A stretch of 64,000 nucleotides of DNA from Cyanobacteriota bacterium (lineage in GTDB: Bacteria > Acidobacteriota > Vicinamibacteria > Vicinamibacterales > UBA2999). The first letter of the stretch is position 1. Each line of letters opens with the position of its first letter. The translations under genes and the position numbers were made by a program. Of this stretch, positions 14,656 through 22,459 are shown piece by piece. The stretch spans positions 1 to 64,000 of the forward strand of contig JAIEMQ010000030.1 in the NCBI GenBank assembly GCA_019752015.1. The letters are read 5' to 3'. A model generated the notes under the pieces. It had not been told where the DNA came from and searched no databases. It worked only from the letters and a program-made list of their open reading frames with translations.

Positions 14656-17079
14656 ATGATCACTCCAACGTTTACTCTCGCAATGCGGCAGTTGACCAGC
14701 TCGGTCGTCTCGACCATGTTCATCGTCGTGTCACTGTCTATCGCGATCGGCGCCGTCGCCGGTTCGTACGGATTACTCGACGCGGTCGTGTGGCGACGGC
14801 TTGGCGTTCGAGAGCCGGAACAGCTGGTCACGATCGCGCCGATGACAGGCGAGGCTGTGCTCGGCATGTCCGGGGCAACAGTGGCAGCACTGGGCAAGGC
14901 GCAAACGTCGTTTGAAGGACTATGCGGGTTTTCTCGCGGCGCTATGCCGGTCGAGATCGCGTCTACGATTTCGCGCCGGGGTATGGAAGCTGTGAGCGGT
15001 GACTGCTATGACGTGCTTGGCGTCGGACCACACCTCGGACGCCTCATCGGGCCGGCTGACGCACCGCTGTCTGGCAACTCGGCAGCAGTCGTCGTCATCA
15101 GCCACGCACTATGGACGAATGCGCTGGGCGCAGACGCTGAAATCATCGGCCGGACTCTGCGCGTCGAGGGGGTCGATCTCTCGATCATCGGCGTCCTGCC
15201 GGCATCGTTCATGGGCCTCCACGTCGATCAAGGGCCCGACATCGTCTTGCCACTCGGTTTGGTGTCGTCGCTGCTGGGTAACAAGCCGCCGCGAGTCACT
15301 GCATTGTATGCCGTCGGCCGCCTTAAACAGCATGTCTCGCTGCAACAAGCGCGAGCGGAACTGCGGAATCTGTGGCCGGCGATATGGAGCGCCGCGAACC
15401 CATCGACCGTCGCCAATGCGCGGGTCTCTCCAGCCGCAGACCCGGCATCTCTGCGAATTGAAAGCGGCGCCGGAGGGATCTCCGATCTGCGGCGGCAGTA
15501 CGCCACGGCGCTGTATGCGGTGCTCGCCCTAGCTGCGTCCCTCCTGCTGATGGCGGGCGTCAACATCGCCGGCCTGCTGATCGCGCACAACATGAAACGG
15601 ATCGCGAGCTTCAAGATGCTGACGGCCCTCGGTGCGAACAGCGTCGCGATCGTCGGGCAGCTGATCACCGAGGCGTTCATGCTCGGTGTGATGTGCGCGG
15701 CGGGAGCGGTAGCCGTCGCGTGGACGGTCGGCTCGGTTGCAGCGGCTCGCGTATGGGTCGGTTTCCTGCCGATGACGATGGCGGTGACTCCGCAACCGGC
15801 ATTATTGAGCGCGACCGCGGCGTTCGCGGTGGTCGTGATGCTCATCCTGACCATCCCCGCGGCGGCGCTCGTATTGAACCACACGTCGAGTCAGTCCGCA
15901 GGAATCCGCAGCCCGGTGAACTGGACGTGGTGGCGGCGCAGCATCGTCGCCGCGCAAGCAGCCGTCGCGCTCGCGATCGTGTTCTGTGCGTCGCTGATCA
16001 CAAAGAATTTGATCGGCCTGCGCGAGATTGATCCCGGCTATGCAGTCTCGAGACTCTCGTTCAACCGACTCGAACGGCTCCCGGGACAGACCGCTGATTG
16101 GGATCGATCCGCGTACGTCGCGCAACTCCTCGACCGCATCCAGGGATTGCCCGGAATCGAAGGAGCGGCTCTGTCGAGCTCGTTTCCGACGACGGATCTC
16201 AGGCAGCTGACCTCGCTACTGAAGATCAGCAGTGCTGCCGGCGCATTCGTGAACGGCCGGGAATTTCGCGCGAGCCCCCGGTTCTTCGACACGATTCAAG
16301 TGGCGCTGCGCAGCGGTCGTGATTTCGCCTTCGACGACACCGCCGGCCGACCGCCGGTGGGCATCATCACCGAAACGCTCGCGCGTGAACTATTCGGCAA
16401 CACGGATGCTCTCGGTCAAACCATCGCCGTTGGGTCGCCTGACCGTCAGGTCACGGTAATCGGTGTCGTATCGGATTTCAGCCCAGGCGACGTACGCATC
16501 ACGAACCTGCCCGCCGTATATTCACCGCTCTTGCAGGCGCCGCAACAGCTTACTAGTCCGATGCTAGTTATCCGCTCCGGCAGTGCGCAGAACGATGCGA
16601 TCCGCCGCGCCGTCCGCGAGCAGAACAGACATTACGTCAGTTTCTCGCGCTCCGTAGCGGAACATCTGTCAACGCTCATCGCACGGGAGAGGATCTTGTT
16701 CGCGTTCGCGCTCTTGTTTGGTGTGGTCAGTATCGCAATTGGCGGAACCGGTCTGTTCGCAGCGCTTAGCTACGCCGTCGCGTCGCGGAACAAAGAGCTC
16801 GCCGTCAGACTTGCCGTCGGCGCGCAACGGCGGCAGATTCTCTGGACGGTCACGAGGGAGGCCGCGATCGCGGTCGGCGTTGGCATCGCACTCGGCGCAC
16901 CGCTTGCGGTCGCCGCGGCACGCGGCGGCGAGGAGCTGCTGTTCAGTCTGTCAGCAGTTGATTGGCCGCTGCTGATGACTTGCGCAGGTGCCATGGCGTT
17001 CATCGCCGGCGCCGCGGCGGTTTGGCCCGCGCTCTCAGCGACGCGAGTCGATCCAGTAGTGACGCTCAGAGACCTATAG
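14656..17079 (+). CDS. Orphan duplicated FtsX/MacB-type permease (ADOP-like)
   Basis: An 807-residue inner-membrane protein with the layout of the acidobacterial duplicated orphan permeases. It has an N-terminal anchor ('STMFIVVSLSIAIGAVAGSY'), a MacB-like periplasmic domain, and a first FtsX domain with three or four helices (around residues 285-440). A second MacB-like periplasmic domain follows, then a second FtsX domain at the C-terminus ('LAVRLAVGAQRRQILWTVTR'). No ATPase gene is adjacent, as is usual for this family. Translation from ATG 14656 is chosen because residues before it are not hydrophobic. Its place right after the lasso genes suggests a role in export or immunity, but that is inference; most members have no known substrate. 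Confidence 0.85.
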   Translation: MITPTFTLAMRQLTSSVVSTMFIVVSLSIAIGAVAGSYGLLDAVVWRRLGVREPEQLVTIAPMTGEAVLGMSGATVAALGKAQTSFEGLCGFSRGAMPVEIASTISRRGMEAVSGDCYDVLGVGPHLGRLIGPADAPLSGNSAAVVVISHALWTNALGADAEIIGRTLRVEGVDLSIIGVLPASFMGLHVDQGPDIVLPLGLVSSLLGNKPPRVTALYAVGRLKQHVSLQQARAELRNLWPAIWSAANPSTVANARVSPAADPASLRIESGAGGISDLRRQYATALYAVLALAASLLLMAGVNIAGLLIAHNMKRIASFKMLTALGANSVAIVGQLITEAFMLGVMCAAGAVAVAWTVGSVAAARVWVGFLPMTMAVTPQPALLSATAAFAVVVMLILTIPAAALVLNHTSSQSAGIRSPVNWTWWRRSIVAAQAAVALAIVFCASLITKNLIGLREIDPGYAVSRLSFNRLERLPGQTADWDRSAYVAQLLDRIQGLPGIEGAALSSSFPTTDLRQLTSLLKISSAAGAFVNGREFRASPRFFDTIQVALRSGRDFAFDDTAGRPPVGIITETLARELFGNTDALGQTIAVGSPDRQVTVIGVVSDFSPGDVRITNLPAVYSPLLQAPQQLTSPMLVIRSGSAQNDAIRRAVREQNRHYVSFSRSVAEHLSTLIARERILFAFALLFGVVSIAIGGTGLFAALSYAVASRNKELAVRLAVGAQRRQILWTVTREAAIAVGVGIALGAPLAVAAARGGEELLFSLSAVDWPLLMTCAGAMAFIAGAAAVWPALSATRVDPVVTLRDL

Positions 17080-17344
17080 GCTTCTTTCCTCGCACCTCCG
17101 GTTGACGGATCTTTACAACGACCTAATCCGATCACGTTTCCTGGTCACGCAAGCGGCCAATATCTTCTCGCTGGAGGTTGCTCCGATCAATGCAGCTAGG
17201 CGAGCGCGCGCAGGGCGTGTCAAGGGCGCGGCTCACCGAACATCCGCAGCGGCGAAGCGGACCCTCCTATGAGGGCTGTTGCTGTCAAGCGATTCGGCCC
17301 GATTTGAACACACGTTTCCTGTCGCTCCGCCAAGTGCAAAAATC

Positions 17345-17425
17345 ACGAGCGCGCGGAGCGCGGGTCAAGACCGCGCCAGCGGCGAGCAGAGCTCGCGGAG
17401 TCTTGACCCGCGTGAGCACGCTCGT
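17345..17425. repeat. Palindrome, GGGTCAAGA core
   Basis: Arms 17345-17370 and 17401-17425 pair with a few mismatches. The outside reads ACGAGCG and the inside GCGGGTCAAGA. It is the fourth member of the GTCAAGR palindrome type seen at 2949, 5385 and 6188. Confidence 0.75.
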
Positions 17426-17785
17426 ATGCTCGCCGGCGCGGAGCGACCAGAGTCTGATTCGTGGGCCAGCGGCCGTCTTGCCGTGAGCTGGGCGCCGCAT
17501 CACTAGGTGCGGCCTCGCAATCGCGCATGTCCGAGAGTGACTTTGTCAGTTGCGCGAAATCAACCGGCGCCGCAGCCGTTATGAATGGGCGGATACACGG
17601 TCGCAAATGCCGGCATCAGAACCAGTTTGTCCCCGCGCATGCCACGCAACATGTACGCGATCGTGCACATGCACATGCGCGCGATCACGGACGCGTTTTG
17701 CTCGCTCAAAACGCGCATATCTTCCGCCGCCATAGCCAGGATTCACGCCACGGCCGCCCGCTTTGACCGCACGAGCTTGGACGCT

Positions 17786-17868
17786 CGGAACCGAGACGTG
17801 AACGACCCCGAAGGGGCGCGGGGCCGCCTTTGCGCGCCGGAGCCGGGGTCGTTCACGTCTCGGTTCCG
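17786..17868. repeat. 25-bp perfect inverted repeat, GTGAACGACCCC core
   Basis: Arms 17786-17810 and 17844-17868 are exact reverse complements over 25 bp, starting CGGAACCGAGAC and containing GTGAACGACCCC. The spacer is 33 bp. The core is shared with the palindrome at 2626-2713; the flanks are different. Confidence 0.88.
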
Positions 17869-17896
17869 CATCTACGCTGACGGGACCCGCTTGCGT

Positions 17897-17917
17897 GGGC
17901 GGCACAGGACGCCGCCC
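17897..17917 (-). terminator. Hairpin downstream of cassette copy 2
   Basis: GGGCGGC and GCCGCCC (7-bp perfect arms, 7-nt loop) lie just downstream of the minus-strand cassette copy 2. The counterpart at 6547-6569 follows copy 1. Retention next to both copies argues that it belongs to the cassette unit and may end its transcript. Confidence 0.5.
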
Positions 17918-17934
17918 CTCTGCTGTCGCGCGGC

Positions 17935-19126
17935 TCACGGCTCAAGTCCCAGAGCTTTCTGCTGGTTGTACCAGTCATTGAGGCGGTGCCAATCGCGCGC
18001 ACACCCCGCCGGATCGTGAGGGTCGTAATCGGCGACCGGGGGTTGAGAACGTGGGTTAAGGACGTGCGGCGGCTTCATCCCCCTCTTCGTCTGCGTTGTT
18101 AACTCGGCCTTCTGTCGCCGGCGTATCGAGCGCGATGGGTCAACCAAGGGTAAGAGATGACGATAGCTGTGCGGCAGCGCAAGCGGCTGGACCTCCGCAT
18201 TCCCGGTGGCCAAGGCGTCTCTCATGGCCGTCGACAGCACCGACTCAAACGCCGCGTCGCCGTGCCGGAGCCAGCGGCGGTAGAGCAGCTGGAACCGCTC
18301 CCCATGGAACATGTCCGAGCCAACGTCGACAGGGTCGTACGTCCGATCTGAACGGTCATTGCATCGAGCGCGGCGACGGTCCAACTGCGCCTTGAGCTCG
18401 GCAATCGTTGCCGGCTGGAGAGGCGTCTTGAGCTCCTCGCCGATGACTCCTTCGTAGCTCCCGGACCAGCGGTCATTCGGCTGCACGAACACGAGCCGAA
18501 GTGTCCACGCCGGCAACAATCGCAATAGCGTCGCGTGCTCTTGGAGAAACCGCCGGAAGTCGGCGGTCCAGGGCGCGGTCACGACGTAGAGCAGCACCAG
18601 ACGACCTGATGGATCGAGGCCCATCGGAAAGCTGCTGGCAGCTACCGCTCGAGCGGTCGACGTAAGCGTCTGCGACGATGCTGCGCAGGTGCCGCTGGTG
18701 GCTCCGGATCCGCCCAAGGTCAACACGTATGCGGCCTTCTCGCGTCGGGTCGTGATCCAGTTGAGATCGGGGCCGGCGAGCACGGCATCCACCCGCATGA
18801 GCCGCTCGATTGCGACTCGCGGTGCTACCGACCGCCGATACGTGCTGTTCGGTTCGCCAATCGCGTAGTAGAGCCTTCGAGTGGATGTGAAAGACACGCG
18901 CTCGGTTGTGCACGCACTTGATGACGGTCGCGTACCCGCGCTTGATCAGCTTGGCGAAGAATCGATTGGACTTCGCCCCGCCGTGCGCCACGCCCGCGAA
19001 GCTCGCGTACTGCCGCGGAACGCAGACGCCGGCGTGCCGCATCGCCAGCACGAGGAAGCGCGCTTCGCGCTCCGTGAAGCGGAAGTTCATGACCGCGCGG
19101 ACTCGATCTTCGGCTGTCAGTACCAC
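17935..19126 (-). pseudogene. Mobile-element cassette protein 2, copy 2 (frameshifted)
   Basis: This gene is homologous to the protein at 6680-7726 over its whole length. GTG at 19126 opens 'MVLTAEDRVRAVMNFRFTER', a winged-helix segment that runs to 'HNRARVFHIHSKALL'. From about 18880 the homologous sequence continues in another frame, 'RLYYAIGEPNSTYRRSV', to the stop at 17935. A net shift of one extra base or two missing bases around 18870-18885 explains it. The C-terminus is about 40 residues longer than in copy 1. It overlaps the upstream cassette gene by 10 bp. Real inactivation and sequencing error are both possible. Confidence 0.75.
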
Positions 19127-19977
19127 AACTCCTCCGCATAGTCCGGGTCGAACGGCACACCGCCAACGCGGGTGCTCGACCCTCGAAATCCCTTGAATCC
19201 TGACCGCGCCACGCTCGCCGCGTGAGCGCCGCGGTAGTGCTGCGTGATGACCTCGACGTCCACGTGATCCAGCCGGCCATCCAGCTCGTATTCGATACGA
19301 AGGTCCGGGATATGGACCTGATCGTCGAAGTAGGGCAGGTCGTGCTCGTAAGCCCAGTCGCGGATCTCCTCGGGAGTGCGGTCTGGGTGGCCGTCGTAGT
19401 TGTCGCGATCCCGATCGCGCTCGTGCAGCCAGCGCTGGTAATCGCTCTTGAGCTGATAGTCGAGGATGACGCGCTCGATGCGCGCGTGCTCGTCGCGCAG
19501 CCGGTCCACCTCACGTTCGTAGGCGCGATAGACCTGGATGTCGTGCTCCAGCTCCCGCTCGCGTCTAAGGCCTGCGTAGAAGGTCTGGCGGCCGTCCCGG
19601 AAGCGGTGGCTCTCCAGAAGGCCGCGCCCTTCCTTCGTCAGGACGACGGCACGCTCGCGGGTGCCGGGTACGCGAACGGTCTCGACCAGACCCTGCTCGC
19701 GCAGGTGCCGGAGGCCACTCGAACGTGGGTCGAGCTCGCGATCACGTGAATCGCGGAGGTCACGACTGGAGACCACCCGGAAGGCTCCGACCGTGGCCAG
19801 CGTCCGCGATTCAGAGCCGCGCAGCGTGTACTCGCGATCCCGGTCTCGGACGATCTCACGTTCCAGGCCAAGGGGCAGATCCACGTCACGCGTGAATACC
19901 TCGCGCGGGTCGAAGTCGCGGTCGAGGCCGTAGCGATCGTCATTGCGTGAATCGACGTCGCGAGGGTCGAAATCCAT
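19117..19977 (-). CDS. Mobile-element cassette protein 1, copy 2
   Basis: A 286-residue paralogue of the protein at 7723-8631. It starts 'MDFDPRDVDSRNDD', shares 'REYTLRGSESRTLATVGAFR', the winged-helix 'LRHLREQGLVETVRV' and the 'IPDLRIEY' segment, and ends in 'YAEELWY' without the Gly/His-rich stretch of copy 1. The Asp/Arg-rich N-terminus, about 50 residues, is probably disordered. Conservation of an intact frame while its partner gene is broken may mean it acts alone, or that the partner's frameshift is artefactual. The function is unknown. Confidence 0.72.
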   Translation of the reverse strand: MDFDPRDVDSRNDDRYGLDRDFDPREVFTRDVDLPLGLEREIVRDRDREYTLRGSESRTLATVGAFRVVSSRDLRDSRDRELDPRSSGLRHLREQGLVETVRVPGTRERAVVLTKEGRGLLESHRFRDGRQTFYAGLRRERELEHDIQVYRAYEREVDRLRDEHARIERVILDYQLKSDYQRWLHERDRDRDNYDGHPDRTPEEIRDWAYEHDLPYFDDQVHIPDLRIEYELDGRLDHVDVEVITQHYRGAHAASVARSGFKGFRGSSTRVGGVPFDPDYAEELWY

Positions 19978-20102
19978 AGATCTACCGTCCTACCTGTTCG
20001 GCGTTAGAATGTCCGTATGTACGTCGGGCTGACGACACTGCGTCTTCGCCATGGAATCGCGAGTCGGTCGCTGTCTGGTCGTTGAGGTGTTACGCTGTCC
20101 CC

Positions 20103-20342
20103 ATGGATGCCAAACAGCTACTGGCTGAAGCCCTTCGGCTCTCTGACGAGGAGCGAGCCGCACTCGCTGGTGAACTGATTCAGAGTCTCGAACGCGAGGT
20201 CGACGCGGACGCGGAAGCGGCATGGTCTGCGGAGATTCGCGCGCGTCTCGACCGAGTCGACGCCGGCAACGCCACGACCATTGCCTGGTCCGAAGCACGT
20301 CGCCGCATTCATGCGGCAGCCGGCCGTGGCTCGCGCACTTGA
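20103..20342 (+). CDS. Addiction-module antitoxin (short helical type)
   Basis: A 79-residue protein, 'MDAKQLLAEALRLSDEERAA', followed by 'LAGELIQSLEREVDADAEAAW'. This is the pattern of the short 'addiction module protein' family that pairs with RelE/ParE toxins: a helical DxxxLLxxALxLxxxERxxLAxxLxxSL repeat followed by Trp and 'EIRARLDRVDAG'. It precedes the toxin gene with an overlap and lies on the plus strand at the right end of the island. Confidence 0.88.
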   Translation: MDAKQLLAEALRLSDEERAALAGELIQSLEREVDADAEAAWSAEIRARLDRVDAGNATTIAWSEARRRIHAAAGRGSRT

Positions 20343-20622
20343 ATACCTCGAAGAAGCTCTCCAAGAGGCGGAACGCGCCGCGCATTGGTACGCAGAGCGC
20401 AGCGCGACGGCTGCGGCAGCATTCAGCGAAGAAATGGATGCAGCCGAATCGGCGATTGCTCGTCTGCCTGAAGCATGGCCTCGGTACGAGCACCGAACGC
20501 GGCGCTACCTGCTCCGACGATTTCCGTTCAGCGTCGTCTACCGAGTGGAGGAGCCTCGCGTCTTGATCGTCGCTGTCGCGCACGCTCGACGACGACCGGG
20601 GTACTGGAAGTCGCGAGGCTAG
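20311..20622 (+). CDS. RelE/ParE-family toxin
   Basis: A RelE/ParE superfamily toxin of about 103 residues. It has 'ALEYLEEALQEAERAAHWYA', the family's N-terminal helices, 'RRYLLRRFPFSVVYRVEEPR' with the conserved basic strand and Y/F-x-x-hydrophobic core, and the C-terminal 'VLIVAVAHARRRPGYW', where His-x-R-R-x-P-x-Y-W is diagnostic. The start is uncertain: ATG 20311 or GTG 20326 both overlap the antitoxin. The stop codon is 1 bp from the right-hand attachment repeat, so the toxin-antitoxin unit is the terminal cargo and may stabilise the island. Confidence 0.9.
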   Translation: MRQPAVARALEYLEEALQEAERAAHWYAERSATAAAAFSEEMDAAESAIARLPEAWPRYEHRTRRYLLRRFPFSVVYRVEEPRVLIVAVAHARRRPGYWKSRG

Positions 20623-20623
20623 A

Positions 20624-20800
20624 TGGCTGACAAATGGCTGACAATTGGTCGCGGCTCGCAGTTTTCTGGGGTTGCCCCAAGTTGCGAATTTCCTGAGGAA
20701 AAAGTAGGAGCAGTGGTTTCCCACTGCCCCCGGTTGCCTGGTTTGTTCCGCTTTGGGAGCGGAATGTCGCTGGTTCGAATCCAGTCGCCCCGACCACTTT
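20624..20800 (+). repeat. Attachment-site repeat, copy 2 (island right end)
   Basis: This 177-bp direct repeat of 8649-8824 differs by a few substitutions and one extra A. It contains the same tandem TGGCTGACAA, the two hairpins, and the tRNA-Pro 3' half at 20747-20796. The backbone aminopeptidase gene ends 13 bp further right, so this is the junction with the chromosome. Confidence 0.85.
20747..20796 (+). tRNA. tRNA-Pro(UGG) 3'-half fragment (att core, right end)
   Basis: Identical to the fragment at 8771-8820: the anticodon stem TCCGC/GCGGA with loop TTTGGGA, T loop TTCGAAT, and CGCCCCG-A-CCA end. There is no 5' acceptor strand or D arm in front of it. It marks the distal end of tandem integration at a tRNA-Pro gene that must lie elsewhere. 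Confidence 0.8.
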
Positions 20801-20812
20801 CCTTCGGTCCAT

Positions 20813-22453
20813 TCATCGGCGGACGAACGGGCCTGCGTCCATCAGTAAGTTCGTATTCGGATCGAGCACGACGCCAGCCGGTGCCGCGTCGACGGGAAAC
20901 GTGAACGTACCCTGCTTCGCGGCCATGTCGAAGGCCTGCACTCTGGGAAGGTCGCCGGCCTGCGTCACGATCCCGACGTCGACCTTCACGTGAAACGCCG
21001 GTGTCGCCTGTGACTGCGTGAGCGTCACTTCGACGACTCGGCGCGCCGTGTCGTAGCGCCAGGATCCTTCGATCCTCGGCACGCCGGGGCGATTCAGCCA
21101 CTGCGTGAAGAACCACTCGAGTTGTCTGCCGGACGCCTGCTCGAAGATCGCACGCAGATCCGCGGTTGAGGCGTTGCCATTCTGATAGCGGCGGTAATAC
21201 TCGCGGATCGCCTTCCAGAAATTCTCCGTGCCGACTTCCTGCCGCAGCATGTGCAGCGTCCAGCCGCCCTTCTGGTAGACCAGGTTGTTGAGCACCTTGG
21301 TCATGTCGGCAAGGTTGCGATGGATCACCGGCGTGTCGGGCAGCTTCTGTTCGAGCTGCAGAATCTGCGCGCGGCTGCGTCTCAATCCGTCGACGAAGGC
21401 GTCGCGCCCTTCATCGTGCTCCGTGAAGAGCAGCGCGAAGTAGGTCGCGAATCCTTCGCTCAGCCACACGTCATCCCAGTCGCGCTCCGTGACGGAATCG
21501 CCGAACCACTGGTGCGCGATTTCGTGGACGACCGGGCCCCGCCCGGAGGCGACGCCCTTCTCGCCGTAAAAGATCGCGCTCGCGTACTCGGTGCCGCCCG
21601 TGAATCCCGTCGCCTGCACGTTGGCGAGCTTTTCGTACGAATACGGACCGATGTTGCTGATGAAGAACTGCATCGCGCGTCGTGAGGTGTCCTCGAACAG
21701 TTGCATGCCGGCGTCGCGATCCTGCGGGAAGACCCACGTCTGGATCGGAATGCCGTCGACCGCGCCCGCGAGATGCGATGAGAAACGAGCCACCGCGATC
21801 GTGTAGAGCCACGAGGCGATCGGGACCGACTGCTTCCAGTGCGTGCGGCGGAGGTTGTTCGGCAAGTCGAGCTCTTCGATCAACAGGCCGTTGGCCACCA
21901 CCTGGTATTGGTTCGGCGCCGTGACGATGAACTCGCCGGTGGCCTTGTCGTACGGGTGATCGATCATCGGCAGCCAGTGGCGAACCAGGTTCGGCCAGTT
22001 CTCGCCGAAGAAGGTGCGATCGCCGTGCATGTTGGGGCCGATGCGAAGTCCCTCGGCCGGCGTGCCGCGATAGCGAATCGTGAACACGAACTCCTGGCCG
22101 GCCTTCGACAGCGGCGGCAGCACGAGGTGCAGCCGGTTGCCGGCATGCGTGAACACGATGTTGTCGGACGGGGGACCGGGGATCTCGATCGGGCCGCCCT
22201 TCCTCACCGATTGCACGGTCATGCCGCTGGCGACGCTGAGCGACGTCAGATCGAGATTGAGCTCCGGCACGCCGTCACGCAGGAACTTGGCGGTCACGGT
22301 CGTCTCACCGGTGATCTCGCTCGATTGATCGGTGAGGCCGATCCTGAAGACGTAATGGAGGATGTCGACGCCGGTCTGGCGGGAATATGTATCAGCCAAC
22401 AGGCCTGCGGAGGCGGCGAGCGAGAGCGCCAAAGCGAGCGTGAGTCTGCGCAT
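20813..22453 (-). CDS. M1-family zinc aminopeptidase, exported
   Basis: A 546-residue metallopeptidase. An N-terminal signal peptide ('RRLTLALALSLAASAGLLA') indicates export. The zinc site is the gluzincin motif 'HEIAHQWFGDS' (about residues 309-319) with the third ligand in 'WLSEGFATYF', 18 residues later. The exopeptidase signature around 'GGTEYASAIFYGE' stands for the family's GAMEN motif and is degenerate here (GGTEY), as in many bacterial cold-active and LTA4H-like relatives. A beta-sandwich N-terminal domain and a short C-terminal domain flank it. It starts 6 bp after the stop of the upstream regulator gene on the same strand, so the two are probably cotranscribed. Confidence 0.92.
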   Translation of the reverse strand: MRRLTLALALSLAASAGLLADTYSRQTGVDILHYVFRIGLTDQSSEITGETTVTAKFLRDGVPELNLDLTSLSVASGMTVQSVRKGGPIEIPGPPSDNIVFTHAGNRLHLVLPPLSKAGQEFVFTIRYRGTPAEGLRIGPNMHGDRTFFGENWPNLVRHWLPMIDHPYDKATGEFIVTAPNQYQVVANGLLIEELDLPNNLRRTHWKQSVPIASWLYTIAVARFSSHLAGAVDGIPIQTWVFPQDRDAGMQLFEDTSRRAMQFFISNIGPYSYEKLANVQATGFTGGTEYASAIFYGEKGVASGRGPVVHEIAHQWFGDSVTERDWDDVWLSEGFATYFALLFTEHDEGRDAFVDGLRRSRAQILQLEQKLPDTPVIHRNLADMTKVLNNLVYQKGGWTLHMLRQEVGTENFWKAIREYYRRYQNGNASTADLRAIFEQASGRQLEWFFTQWLNRPGVPRIEGSWRYDTARRVVEVTLTQSQATPAFHVKVDVGIVTQAGDLPRVQAFDMAAKQGTFTFPVDAAPAGVVLDPNTNLLMDAGPFVRR

Positions 22454-22459
22454 GCGGGA

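Larger units (their letters stand above)
17080..17934. other. Gene-free region with palindromes
   Basis: I find no supported gene in these 855 bp between the permease and the second cassette. The region holds an unpaired GTGTCAAGGGCGCG motif near 17218, palindromes at 17345-17425 and 17786-17868, a smaller hairpin around 17488-17514 (GCCGCA/TGCGGC), and the cassette-associated hairpin at 17897-17917. Confidence 0.55.
8825..20800. mobile_element. Genomic island integrated at tRNA-Pro
   Basis: The segment is bounded by direct repeats at 8649-8824 and 20624-20800 that both end in the tRNA-Pro 3' half. Inside, from left to right, are a DUF433/DUF5615 pair, an acetyltransferase, a truncated tyrosine integrase with an intact excisionase, the lasso-peptide locus with a permease, a second copy of the two-gene cassette, and a toxin-antitoxin pair touching the right repeat. 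Backbone genes start 13 bp beyond the right repeat. The intact tRNA gene would be expected to the left of this window, with another element in between. Confidence 0.75.
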
